64,000 bases of DNA from Ideonella margarita (GTDB lineage Bacteria; Pseudomonadota; Gammaproteobacteria; Burkholderiales; Burkholderiaceae_C), in assembly GCF_038066635.1 (NCBI RefSeq), contig NZ_JBBUTI010000003.1:62001-126000 (forward strand), in the 5' to 3' direction. The notes below the pieces were generated by a model. The model saw only the letters and a list, made by a program, of their open reading frames with translations. It was not told where the DNA came from and did no database searches. The position numbers and the translations under genes were made by a program. The first letter of the stretch is position 1. Each line of letters opens with the position of its first letter. Shown piece by piece: positions 23,139-31,501 of the stretch.

Positions 23139-24089
23139 TCAGTGCGCTGCACAACGCGCGCGCTGCCGTACTTGGTCGGGCGTCAATTTGCCATCCAGCA
23201 CTCTTACAACATCGGCCTCAAGCACCATGTCGTTGGCGTCAACGCCGTCGTACGCATACAGACCAAACTTCGGATACATACCGAGCGGGGTGGGATAGGC
23301 ATTCGCAACATTCATACTGTCAATTACCTGCTTGCTGTCGCGCCACACCGCCAGCTCCCCCTGGCCAGGTTCGGAACTCCACACGGCACGTACCAAAACG
23401 CAGGTCCATTCACCGGGCTTTGCGGGGCCTGTCGGTACCACTTTTCTTGGAATGAGTCGGTTCTGGTCTTTTGCAATCATCAACGGGCTGCTGTTTGTAC
23501 TGTGCAGAACCACATTCAAGATCCCGCCCCTGACCATCAATCCAAGCGGCGGCGGCACCGTAATCGGTCCGGGTTGCGCTGTATGCACTTGACCAATAAC
23601 TACCGGCTTCTTCCATTTGAGCCAATCCGCAGTCTGGTAATAGCTAAATGCATACCAAATCGGCTTGCCGGTGTTAATGGGGGCAGTGGTGCCGCGATAT
23701 TCCACTCGCCACCCATTTGCAACCTTCTCGGCTTTTGGGCTGAGCGTGAACTGAACTACCGCCCCTTGTTCCCGCGTGTTTTGTAGCTTCGCTGCTTCTT
23801 GCTCAGAGGCTTGAATCTTGTAGCCTTGCTTCAACTCAGCGTCGAGATTCTCGACCGATCGAACATTCGATTGCGCGTATCCAAGCGACGGTGAAACGCC
23901 GATCACAAGAATAGTCCAGACCTTCTGCAGGCTCAGGCGCGCCCAGATTTGGGCGTTGATCAGTCGCTTGATCGCCCTCACGCCTTCATACAGAACGACC
24001 AGTTGCCGCTCAGCGTGCTCGGGATGGCCGTGAAGTACCTCACCCATTTCAAGTTGCGCTTTTTCAGCAAGAGGCATTGCTTGGTTCAC
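23139..24089 (-). CDS. Heparin lyase I-like polysaccharide lyase family protein
   Basis: A protein of about 316 residues if the GTG at 24089 (preceded by GAGG) is used; an ATG at 24116 overlapping the upstream gene is the alternative. A single hydrophobic segment (WTILVIGVSPSLGYA) near residues 58-72 looks like a signal or membrane anchor with an unusually long cytoplasmic start. The rest has the jelly-roll pattern of the heparin-lyase-I-like lyase family: KPIWYAFSYYQTADWLKWKK, VIGQVHTAQPG, GEWTCVLVRAVWSSEPGQGEL, VWRDSKQVI and PKFGLYAYD. Such enzymes in EPS operons may trim polymer or clear misrouted chains. Catalytic residues were not assigned. Confidence 0.65.
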   Translation of the reverse strand: MNQAMPLAEKAQLEMGEVLHGHPEHAERQLVVLYEGVRAIKRLINAQIWARLSLQKVWTILVIGVSPSLGYAQSNVRSVENLDAELKQGYKIQASEQEAAKLQNTREQGAVVQFTLSPKAEKVANGWRVEYRGTTAPINTGKPIWYAFSYYQTADWLKWKKPVVIGQVHTAQPGPITVPPPLGLMVRGGILNVVLHSTNSSPLMIAKDQNRLIPRKVVPTGPAKPGEWTCVLVRAVWSSEPGQGELAVWRDSKQVIDSMNVANAYPTPLGMYPKFGLYAYDGVDANDMVLEADVVRVLDGKLTPDQVRQRARCAAH

Positions 24090-24097
24090 GGTTGACC

Positions 24098-25099
24098 TCA
24101 CTTCAGCGAGACACATCGAACGGAATCAGTTGGCTCCCGGCGCGGTTTGGCAAGCAAACCGGCCAGCAGCCCCGCAGAAAACACGCCCCATGCACTGACC
24201 GCGTACAGGCCTCGCGCAAGTGATTTGCGTCGCAGACTCATCAACAAGACGGGCAACGCCAGCATGCCCAAGCCAGCCAGCGCCAGTAGCGGTGTGCCAT
24301 TGACTGCAGCCAGCAGCACAAAGGTCGCTGCGGCAAAACACCACACCAGCACCGCGAAATACAAGCGGTACACATGCAACCGAGTAAGAACGAAGCTTAG
24401 ATGCGGCTTCCCAAGCGATTGCCTCAGGAGCTCACCGCAGCCCCAGGCGTATCGGCTGGTCCAGCGCTTGGCGAGCAAGCGATAGCTGGTTTCGGTGTGC
24501 CCGTAGTGGCAAATGCCTGGGTGGTCAAGGCGGCGCAGTCGCCAACCAGCGCTGGCCAAGCGGGCAGCTAGCTCAAACTCTTCGTAGGCGTGCAGGTTTT
24601 GATTGGTGAAGTACCCAACCTGGGCCAATGCGCTACGCCGATAGAGCCCGCCCATGTCCAGACGGTCGACTTGCCCCGGCTCAAAGTGCGCCAAGCGGCG
24701 TTGCGCACGGTTGACGAACTCCTCGTTGTCGAGGTTCATCTCACGAACCTGTCCGCCAACACCCGCCAAGCCCGAATCTTGTTCCAGAGCAGCGATGGCG
24801 GCCTCGACGAAACCCGGCTCGAAAGTCATGTCTCCGTCAAGGATGTAGAGGTACTCACCCTGGGCAACGGCGTAGCCCAATTGCGCACCAACTCCGCAGC
24901 ATCGGTCTTCGGCATGGCTGAGCTGCACGATACGCACCGGAAATTGAGCAGCGATCTCACAAGTGCGATCCGTAGACTTTGAGTCGGCCACGATCACCTC
25001 GCCGCTGCCTACAGCCGCCACAGCATCAAGCGCGGACCGTATGGCCCGCTCAATGTTGGCTTGCTCGTTGAGCGTTTTGATGATGACGCTGAGGCGCAT
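24098..25099 (-). CDS. Family 2 glycosyltransferase with C-terminal membrane segments
   Basis: A 333-residue protein. The start is MRLSVIIKTLNEQANIERAI, the GT2 nucleotide-binding motif, followed by EVIVADSKSTDRT, the DGDMTFEPGF metal-site region and a later ED/E-type acceptor motif (NLHAYEEFELAARL). Two hydrophobic helices at about 240-310 anchor it in the inner membrane. ATG 25099 is chosen because upstream alternatives are weak GTG/TTG codons. It probably adds a sugar to the lipid-linked EPS repeat unit. Confidence 0.87.
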   Translation of the reverse strand: MRLSVIIKTLNEQANIERAIRSALDAVAAVGSGEVIVADSKSTDRTCEIAAQFPVRIVQLSHAEDRCCGVGAQLGYAVAQGEYLYILDGDMTFEPGFVEAAIAALEQDSGLAGVGGQVREMNLDNEEFVNRAQRRLAHFEPGQVDRLDMGGLYRRSALAQVGYFTNQNLHAYEEFELAARLASAGWRLRRLDHPGICHYGHTETSYRLLAKRWTSRYAWGCGELLRQSLGKPHLSFVLTRLHVYRLYFAVLVWCFAAATFVLLAAVNGTPLLALAGLGMLALPVLLMSLRRKSLARGLYAVSAWGVFSAGLLAGLLAKPRREPTDSVRCVSLK

Positions 25100-25122
25100 G
25101 GGCGTAGGGCTCGACACAGGGT

Positions 25123-26349
25123 TCAACGCAGCGCGGCCAGCATCTGGGCGGGAATGGCAGCACGCTCACGCCAGGTAGGAATACGCTCTGCCAGCAACGA
25201 GCGTATCTCGCCTTCATGGCTCTGCAGTGATTGCAGTGAGCTGGCCAGCGTGCCGGCCGACACATCGGGCGTGTCGAGCACAACCGGCAGGTCACCAAAC
25301 AAATCGCTGTTGATGCCCTTGGCCTTCACGCTGTAGGCGATCGAGATGGTCGGTACGCCCGTCGAGAACGCAGCAATGGTTGCGTGCGTGCGCGCCCCGA
25401 TGAAGAAGCGCATCTTGGACACCAAGTGCTTCAGCTGCGAGGCATTCAAGTGCGAAGGCGCCAGTGCAATACGCGGGTCCGTCAGGCCAAATCGCTCAAC
25501 CAGGCCCTTCATGTAGGCGTGGTCTGAGTTATAGCTGCCGCCATCCAACGGGCCCACATGCGGCAACAGCAAAACGCCGTATCCGCTTTCCACGGCGCGA
25601 CGGGCAAATTCAGCCACCTCTCGGTCAAGTTGCTCGCGTGATGCATCGTCCGGTCGGAACTTGCGGATCAACGGACTGACGTTGAGGCCGAGCAAGCCTT
25701 CAGGGCCGAGCACTGGCAGCAGACCCTCCACGTCAAAGGCCTCCGGCTGCAAGGTGAAGGCTGGGTCCGTGACCTGCACGACATTGTTCAAGCCAAGGCC
25801 TGTAAGGTAGCGCATCGTTGCTGACTCACGCACGGTGATCTGGTCATAGGTGGCCAGATGGGTTCGCATGAAGCCCTCGACATGTGGCTTCTTGCTGAAC
25901 GGCCCCACCGAAGCGCCCCAAAGCACTGTCTTCTTGCCCAACGCACGTGCGTTGTCGATGTAGCCGCAGTGGTCGTACAAAGATGGCAGGTCGTAATCGA
26001 GCGAGATGGTGTCCCCGCCCGTCATGATCACCGTGTCGCATTCAGCCATGGCAGCCCGAACTGCGGGCTGAAGGGTGTGAGAAGGACGACCGAGTGTTTC
26101 GACGAAAGGCGCGAGGCGACGGCCCCAATGCCAAACACGCAAGCTCTTCGGGGGGCGCTGTGCCTCAATGAACCGGATGCCAGCAGCTGCGTGCTGCGGC
26201 CACTGTGCTGCATCCAGCTGTGGCGCCAGCGAGGGCGTCACAAAGCTCGACCCCGGCATCTCTTTGGTGACCAGGCCCGATACCGAACGCACCAGGGCCT
26301 CACAGCCGCGGTTGCCAAAATTGTTGTGTCCTGCAAAGAAGATTTTCAC
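25123..26349 (-). CDS. Polysaccharide pyruvyl transferase family protein
   Basis: A 408-residue protein of the family that transfers pyruvate from phosphoenolpyruvate to hexoses as a ketal, giving the polymer negative charge. It begins KIFFAGHNNFGNRGCEALVRS with the family's N-terminal GxxNxGNxG pattern, followed by TVIMTGGDTISLDYD, FIGARTHATIAAFSTGVPTI and a closing IAYSVKAKGINSDLFGD. The GTG at 26349 directly precedes this core; the long upstream frame lacks family features. It is in the EPS operon between the nitroreductase-like gene and a GT2. Confidence 0.85.
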   Translation of the reverse strand: MKIFFAGHNNFGNRGCEALVRSVSGLVTKEMPGSSFVTPSLAPQLDAAQWPQHAAAGIRFIEAQRPPKSLRVWHWGRRLAPFVETLGRPSHTLQPAVRAAMAECDTVIMTGGDTISLDYDLPSLYDHCGYIDNARALGKKTVLWGASVGPFSKKPHVEGFMRTHLATYDQITVRESATMRYLTGLGLNNVVQVTDPAFTLQPEAFDVEGLLPVLGPEGLLGLNVSPLIRKFRPDDASREQLDREVAEFARRAVESGYGVLLLPHVGPLDGGSYNSDHAYMKGLVERFGLTDPRIALAPSHLNASQLKHLVSKMRFFIGARTHATIAAFSTGVPTISIAYSVKAKGINSDLFGDLPVVLDTPDVSAGTLASSLQSLQSHEGEIRSLLAERIPTWRERAAIPAQMLAALR

Positions 26350-26377
26350 GATGGGCTCTATGTAAAAGACGAAAGGT

Positions 26378-27415
26378 TCAAACGACGCGCAGAACGTCTT
26401 TGAGGTCACGGCGGGGTGAGCGCGGCACGCGGCAGTCGGCCGCAGGCATACCAACGGCCAGCAGCATCATCACGCGCTCGGAATCAGGAATTGCAAGCGC
26501 AGCATGCAGCCGCCGGTCGTTCTCAGGGGGAGTGCACCAATTGAGGCAGCAGCTAGCTAGGCCTTGGGCTGTCAAAGCGTATTGCAGCGTCATGGCGAAC
26601 AGGCCGCCGTCGATGTACGGCTGGTGGCGTTCGCTGGCATCAAAGAAGCCGGTCTCATCCGCAGTGATCACCAACACCCACGGTGCCAAGTGTCCGAATC
26701 CACGGTTGCCGTTCTGCAGCTGCAGCGCCTGTTTTTTGGCCTGGGCATCGTGCAGTGCATGCACGCGGCAAGGTTGTCGGTTACACGCCGATGGCGACAT
26801 TTGTGCCAGCTGAATCGCCTGCTCAATGGCCGACCGTGGCACGTCGTCTTCAGCGAATTCCCGAACACTTCGGCGACCGGCCACCAAACCGGCAAATACG
26901 GCCTGGCTATTGGAGTCGTTCACCAGGATCGGAGCCAATGGCACTGGCGTAGAAAGCGCAACGTCAGTCGAAGGTTGGCCGGCGAGGAAAGTCTTCACGA
27001 CCGGCGTGATTTGTCCCGCAGGGTCGAGCCCGTGCGCTTCCAAATGGCTCATGTAGTCGTGCAGGGTGCGCATGGCGCCGCGATAGACCGAGTCCGACTG
27101 CGAATGCCCGGCGGCATGCCAGCGTTCCAGATGCTCCATCACGGCCTGTGCAGGCTCCAACCCGAACAAGCGCCGCGGCCCAGGCATGACCAAGCCTTTT
27201 TCAAGCTTGTGATACTGGAAGAAGAGGGAGGCTGCGAGGGGCCGGTAACCCAACTGCCCCACCGGCCAAAACATGGCTCGGTAGGTATGTTTGATGTCGT
27301 AACTGAAATAGCGAAGCATGTAGGCCCGCTTGAACTGCTGCTTGACGCGCCAATAGGCGGTCCAGAGCGCAGGCCAACGCTTGAGGGCAGACTTGAGGGC
27401 TTGTTTGATCGACAT
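26378..27415 (-). CDS. Nitroreductase family protein in EPS operon
   Basis: A 345-residue protein. Residues about 1-170 are a helical N-terminal extension with no family call. Residues about 180-345 match the FMN-dependent nitroreductase fold: RRSVREFAEDDVPRSAIEQAI, AQMSPSACNRQPCRVHAL, APWVLVITAD, ALTAQGLASCCLNWC and a C-terminal MMLLAVGMPA. The ATG at 27415 gives the shortest sensible N-terminus. Homologs with this extended layout are known from capsule and EPS loci, but the substrate is unknown. It could reduce a sugar intermediate or a cofactor needed by the neighbouring pyruvyl transferase; this is speculation. Confidence 0.8.
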   Translation of the reverse strand: MSIKQALKSALKRWPALWTAYWRVKQQFKRAYMLRYFSYDIKHTYRAMFWPVGQLGYRPLAASLFFQYHKLEKGLVMPGPRRLFGLEPAQAVMEHLERWHAAGHSQSDSVYRGAMRTLHDYMSHLEAHGLDPAGQITPVVKTFLAGQPSTDVALSTPVPLAPILVNDSNSQAVFAGLVAGRRSVREFAEDDVPRSAIEQAIQLAQMSPSACNRQPCRVHALHDAQAKKQALQLQNGNRGFGHLAPWVLVITADETGFFDASERHQPYIDGGLFAMTLQYALTAQGLASCCLNWCTPPENDRRLHAALAIPDSERVMMLLAVGMPAADCRVPRSPRRDLKDVLRVV

Positions 27416-27420
27416 GGAAT

Positions 27421-28962
27421 TCAAAAAACAATCAGCCGCTTGGGCAGTACTTTGCCCGCCCACTCACGCTCGCGCGGAGTCAGCGGTTTGAGAATCGCGG
27501 CGACCACCAGATACGCAATTGCACATGCGGCGGCACCAGCCAGCACAACCAACGGCGTGCTCGCAGCAGGCAGCAACCACTTCATTTGCAAACCTGCGGC
27601 GCAGGCTGCAACCATGGCAAGTGCCAAGCGCCACAAGCCCCGGGCTTCCGGTAGCCAGAAAGCATCGTGTTCACGCAGGCGGCGCAGCATCACGGCGCAC
27701 CAAAGTGCATCGCTCAACACCAGGCCAGCGCACAACGCTGACAGCCCAATCAGCGGATACAACGCAAGGCCTAGTGCCAAGCCGCCCAGCGACCAAATGG
27801 TCCCAGTCAAGCTGGCGGCCCCTTCTTCGTATGACACGGCCAGCAGCGAGACCTCAGCGCGCACGACTTGCCCGAGGGTGTAGGCAAGAAACAGGTGAAC
27901 AAAGGGCAAGGCATCCGGAAGCTTGCCTGCTGTGAGCATGGCCACCAATTCCGGTCCGTAAACGACGAATGCAGCCCAGACCGGAGCCAACGTAAGCACG
28001 TTCAATTTGAAGACCATGTCAGCCAAGGTACGCATGTCGTCGCCTGTACTTCCACGCTCACGGGCCGCCACGAACATGGGGCGAATCACACCGATGAGCA
28101 GGAAGCTCGGCAAGTACCGCTGCAAGGTATAGGCCAGCAAAGAAACAAAGCCGAACGCAGCCGCTGCAGCCGCACCCACCAAGCTGACAGCAGCCAGCCG
28201 AACGGCATGCACGCTCGACAGGAGGCCGATGCATTGAGCTACGTAACTGGGCATCGAATAACTGATGACGCGTTGTTGCAGGTCGGCATCCCAATGGTCG
28301 CCATCATCTGCAGGTGGTGACATGCGCCACTTCGTCATCTGGCGCCAGATCAACACGAGCGCAACCGTCACACCTACCAAGCTGACTGCAGCTTCGACGG
28401 CAATCCAAATACGAAGGCTCCACTCTCCTTCCAGAAAGGCGCCGCCAACCAACAAAACCAGCAAGCGGAGCCAAGCGCGCAAAGTAGACGAAACCTGGGA
28501 CGCGCCCTGCATCAGCAGCGAATCAAATGCCATTTCGGCGAAGCGCGCCACGCCTTCACAAAGCAGGTAGGCCGCAAAAATGCGTATGACGCTTTCGCCA
28601 CCTGGTAGCCCAAGGAGCGTCGACAAAGGCTGCGCCCAGACAGCCAGTGCAAGCGCACCAACCAGCAAGGTCAAAACCCGCAAACCCAACAGCCGGGTCA
28701 TCAGCGCTGAGAGCGCCTGTAAACGGCGTGTGGCCAGCAACGCAGGCAAGTAGCGATAGGCAGCGGGAATTGCGCCAGCATTGGTCCCAAGCTGGCCAAA
28801 CTCAAACACCGAGATCAATGCGATGTATGCGCCGTAGTCAGCGCGCGGGAGCGCCCGAACCAGAAGGAACAGCATTGCAAAGCCAGCAATCGAACTTGCC
28901 AGCTTTCCAATCGCAAAATGAAGCAGACTCTTCTTGAGCCGATGCGCGTCCAACTCAGCCAC
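27421..28962 (-). CDS. Polysaccharide flippase (Wzx-like)
   Basis: A protein of about 513 residues with 12-14 hydrophobic segments, starting KKSLLHFAIGKLASSIAGFAMLFLLVRAL and then ADYGAYIALISVFEFGQLG, the typical opening of polysaccharide transport (MOP) flippases. It should move undecaprenyl-linked repeat units across the inner membrane. The start is uncertain: GTG 28962 overlaps the end of epsI, and a TTG at 28953 is close by. A longer frame upstream lies wholly inside epsI and is unlikely. Confidence 0.85.
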   Translation of the reverse strand: MAELDAHRLKKSLLHFAIGKLASSIAGFAMLFLLVRALPRADYGAYIALISVFEFGQLGTNAGAIPAAYRYLPALLATRRLQALSALMTRLLGLRVLTLLVGALALAVWAQPLSTLLGLPGGESVIRIFAAYLLCEGVARFAEMAFDSLLMQGASQVSSTLRAWLRLLVLLVGGAFLEGEWSLRIWIAVEAAVSLVGVTVALVLIWRQMTKWRMSPPADDGDHWDADLQQRVISYSMPSYVAQCIGLLSSVHAVRLAAVSLVGAAAAAAFGFVSLLAYTLQRYLPSFLLIGVIRPMFVAARERGSTGDDMRTLADMVFKLNVLTLAPVWAAFVVYGPELVAMLTAGKLPDALPFVHLFLAYTLGQVVRAEVSLLAVSYEEGAASLTGTIWSLGGLALGLALYPLIGLSALCAGLVLSDALWCAVMLRRLREHDAFWLPEARGLWRLALAMVAACAAGLQMKWLLPAASTPLVVLAGAAACAIAYLVVAAILKPLTPREREWAGKVLPKRLIVF

Positions 28963-29692
28963 GGCCTTCGGCCCCGGCCCCGCCCACCTCTCGTGCCAGC
29001 CCCATCGGCTTAGGCTGACCAAACATGCGCGACACCATGCTCGAAGGCAGGGCACGGTGCAAGTCTTGAATGAAGGTGTCGTGCGCCCGGAATGCTGCCC
29101 CCGCGTCACCGCCGATCGACGAAATGCGCATCAGAAACCCGTCCGGAATGACGCCCTCGAAACCCTTGCGAAGTTGAGCGAGCTTCTGTTCCTTGGAGGT
29201 GGTGGCAACAGTTTCGCCAATCACCATCCAGTAGGTGATTGGCTCAATGCGTGCGCCGAGTTTGGACACCAGGCGGCGCACAGGCAACTGCCTGCCTGCG
29301 TCTGCAATGTTGTCGCGCGAATTGCTGAGAATTTGAAACCCTTGAGCCGGGTAGCAAACCTCCGGTCGGTGCAAGACGGTGGCATCTGACTGATCTCGCC
29401 CATAGGCAATGGACAACATGATCTGCACGCCCGACTGAGCCGACACATAAGTGCGGCTGAGCACGTCTGTGTAAAGCCGATTCAACAGAGCCTGAGACTG
29501 TGGATTGACCACCAAAGCTGCTGCGCGCACAACCTCCCACTCACCAAATGCTGCCGGAACGGTCGCTTCCAATTTGAAGGCGCCGTCGGTATCGGCCAGG
29601 TAAGTTCTCGGCGTCAGCCGATATGCAGCACCGGCACCTGCCAACATGAAAAGAGAGGCTAGTGCCGCCCGGCGATCCAGAGGCTTGTTCAT
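28955..29692 (-). CDS. epsI: Exosortase B-associated protein EpsI
   Basis: A 245-residue protein with a signal-like N-terminus (RRAALASLFMLAGAGAAYRL) followed by an EpsI domain: FGEWEVVRAA, LNRLYTDVLSRTYV, MLSIAYGRDQSDATVLHRPEVCYPAQGFQI, and WMVIGETVATTSKEQKLAQL. EpsI domains accompany exosortases, either fused to them or encoded next door; the biochemical role is unproven. The gene overlaps xrtB by 4 bases (ATGA). Confidence 0.9.
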   Translation of the reverse strand: MNKPLDRRAALASLFMLAGAGAAYRLTPRTYLADTDGAFKLEATVPAAFGEWEVVRAAALVVNPQSQALLNRLYTDVLSRTYVSAQSGVQIMLSIAYGRDQSDATVLHRPEVCYPAQGFQILSNSRDNIADAGRQLPVRRLVSKLGARIEPITYWMVIGETVATTSKEQKLAQLRKGFEGVIPDGFLMRISSIGGDAGAAFRAHDTFIQDLHRALPSSMVSRMFGQPKPMGLAREVGGAGAEGRG

Positions 29693-30576
29693 GCAGCCAC
29701 CTTCACGGGTTCAGAAGCGAACAGACGGCGCAAAAGCAAGTCGGTGGCGAGGATCATGAAGAGTGCTGCCATGAAGAGCACCATGCCCGCAAAGCCATGT
29801 AGGAAGCCCTGCCCAGCCTCATCGCCGAAGTGATAAGTGATCAAGCACAGAACCACCACGCGAATAACGTTGGCAGTGAAGCTGATCGGCACCACCAGAA
29901 TGGCCAGTGCCACGTTGCGCACGGTGGATGTCGACTCCACCAAGTTCAAATACAGCAGGCCAAGCGCCTCCAGCGTCAGCAGGGTGTGCAGGCCTGCACA
30001 GGCATCAGCCACCAACAACTGGTACGGGCCCACCTGAAGAATCACCCCGGTGCGCGCAACTGGGTAACCGGTGGTCATCAGCAGCCACTCGGCAACCGTG
30101 CTTACTGCAAGCTTCATGGGCTGCGTCACCATATCCACGACTGCGTTTGGCAGTGGAATCAGGAAGCAGAGAAAGAAGAAGCCGAACACGATGGGACGCA
30201 GTCCGCCTGTGCCGCGCATCAGCAGGATGGCACTTGCAACAACGACGAGCGCCGACCCGACCTCGAGCAGCAGCAACGACTGGCTTCGGCCCAGCACATA
30301 CATGGCGATGCCGACCACGATGCCAAGCCCGGCCAAGACAGGGAAGTCAGTGCGCGGGGTCAGCAGGGCACCTGACGGCCAGCGCTTGTAAATCAACCAG
30401 ACAGACAACGCCAGGATGATCGGGCCATGGCCTTGCTCGTCAGAGGACCAGACGCCCCGGAACAAGTCGTAAAGCGTCGGCAGGTACAACGCCCCGATGC
30501 CGATCAGCAGCAGACCTGTCGCCAAGCTGATTGGCGGCAACTTGGGAATGGCCCAACGATCACTCATGGCGTGCAT
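29689..30576 (-). CDS. xrtB: Exosortase B
   Basis: A 295-residue membrane protein with about eight hydrophobic segments. The exosortase catalytic triad is visible: Cys193 in LVADACAGLHTLLTL, Arg239 in FTANVIRVVVL and His260 in GFLHGFAGMVLF. Exosortases are transpeptidase-like enzymes that cleave PEP-CTERM tails during export. The XrtB branch is encoded in EPS operons next to epsI, as here. The start ATG overlaps the epsG stop. Four PEP-CTERM proteins (610, 1371, 12393, 17323) are candidates for processing, unless another exosortase elsewhere in the genome handles them. Confidence 0.93.
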   Translation of the reverse strand: MHAMSDRWAIPKLPPISLATGLLLIGIGALYLPTLYDLFRGVWSSDEQGHGPIILALSVWLIYKRWPSGALLTPRTDFPVLAGLGIVVGIAMYVLGRSQSLLLLEVGSALVVVASAILLMRGTGGLRPIVFGFFFLCFLIPLPNAVVDMVTQPMKLAVSTVAEWLLMTTGYPVARTGVILQVGPYQLLVADACAGLHTLLTLEALGLLYLNLVESTSTVRNVALAILVVPISFTANVIRVVVLCLITYHFGDEAGQGFLHGFAGMVLFMAALFMILATDLLLRRLFASEPVKVAA

Positions 30577-31490
30577 CAGAACTCGTTCATCACCACGCCA
30601 GCCACCTGCGCGTTCACCGCTGACAGGTTCTGAACCAACTCCTGCAAGGCCTGCAGCCGCGCTTGATCTTTACGCGCAACGATCAGTGCCACACCGCAGC
30701 GTGCCGCAGCAACGACGCCGTCCGCACCATATTGGGCGGCCGGGGTGTCCACCACAACGTGGTCAAACTTGGTTAGCAGTTCATGCAGCAGCAAGCCAAA
30801 CGCCGGGCCTTGCAGCAGTTCCAGCGGGTTGGGTGGGCTGATGCCCACCGGCAACACAAACAGGTTGGCCACGCCGGGCACAGCGCGAATCACGCTGTCG
30901 CCACGGCGGCCGGCCAGCAAGCCAGACAGCCCGCTCTTGGCGTCAACACCAAACACGCCGTGCAAGCGTGGGCCGCGCAGGTCGGCATCCACAATCAGCG
31001 TGCGACCACCGAGCTGCGCCAATGAAACGGCCAAGTTCGCGCAGAAGTAGGTTTTGCCATCGCCGGTGTTCGGGCTGACCACGGCCAGGGCCTTTTTGAT
31101 CCTGGGCGCGCCTTCAACGCTACCCGGCTGGGTGCGCAGCAGAATCTGCGCGCGAATGGCGCGGAATGCTTCTGCTTGTTGGCTGAATGGCTGATTGAGA
31201 ACCGCCAGCTCGGGGCTGGTCTTCTCGGTCGCCGCCCCACCGTAGGAATAGTTGAACTGCTGCGCCAGCGCATGCAGCACATCATCAGGCGACGCAAAAC
31301 CCAAAGCGATGGCCGCCTCACCAAACTTCACGCCGTGGCCGCGTTGGTACTTGAGGATCTGCTCAACCTGCTCGGCGCTCAGGTTGCGGGTGTCGCGGAT
31401 GATGTCGCCAATGCTGCGCACGTCGTCATGCGTGGGCAGGTTGCCGAAGGTAGAGGCCTGTGCATCAGGCGAATTGAATTCTTGTGCCAT
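30576..31490 (-). CDS. epsG: EpsG-type chain-length determinant tyrosine kinase / ATPase
   Basis: A 304-residue cytoplasmic P-loop protein of the BY-kinase/CpsD family. Walker A is SPNTGDGKTYFCANLAVSLA, the Walker A' is LIVDADLRGPRLH, and Walker B is HVVVDTPAAQYGADG. The N-terminal 90 residues form a small helical domain (VKFGEAAIALGFASPDDVL) like that found in type II secretion ATPases. No tyrosine-rich C-terminal tail is present; the protein ends VAGVVMNEF. It partners EpsF, whose gene is just upstream, to control polymer length. Confidence 0.88.
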   Translation of the reverse strand: MAQEFNSPDAQASTFGNLPTHDDVRSIGDIIRDTRNLSAEQVEQILKYQRGHGVKFGEAAIALGFASPDDVLHALAQQFNYSYGGAATEKTSPELAVLNQPFSQQAEAFRAIRAQILLRTQPGSVEGAPRIKKALAVVSPNTGDGKTYFCANLAVSLAQLGGRTLIVDADLRGPRLHGVFGVDAKSGLSGLLAGRRGDSVIRAVPGVANLFVLPVGISPPNPLELLQGPAFGLLLHELLTKFDHVVVDTPAAQYGADGVVAAARCGVALIVARKDQARLQALQELVQNLSAVNAQVAGVVMNEF

Positions 31491-31501
31491 GGGTCGGGCT
31501 T

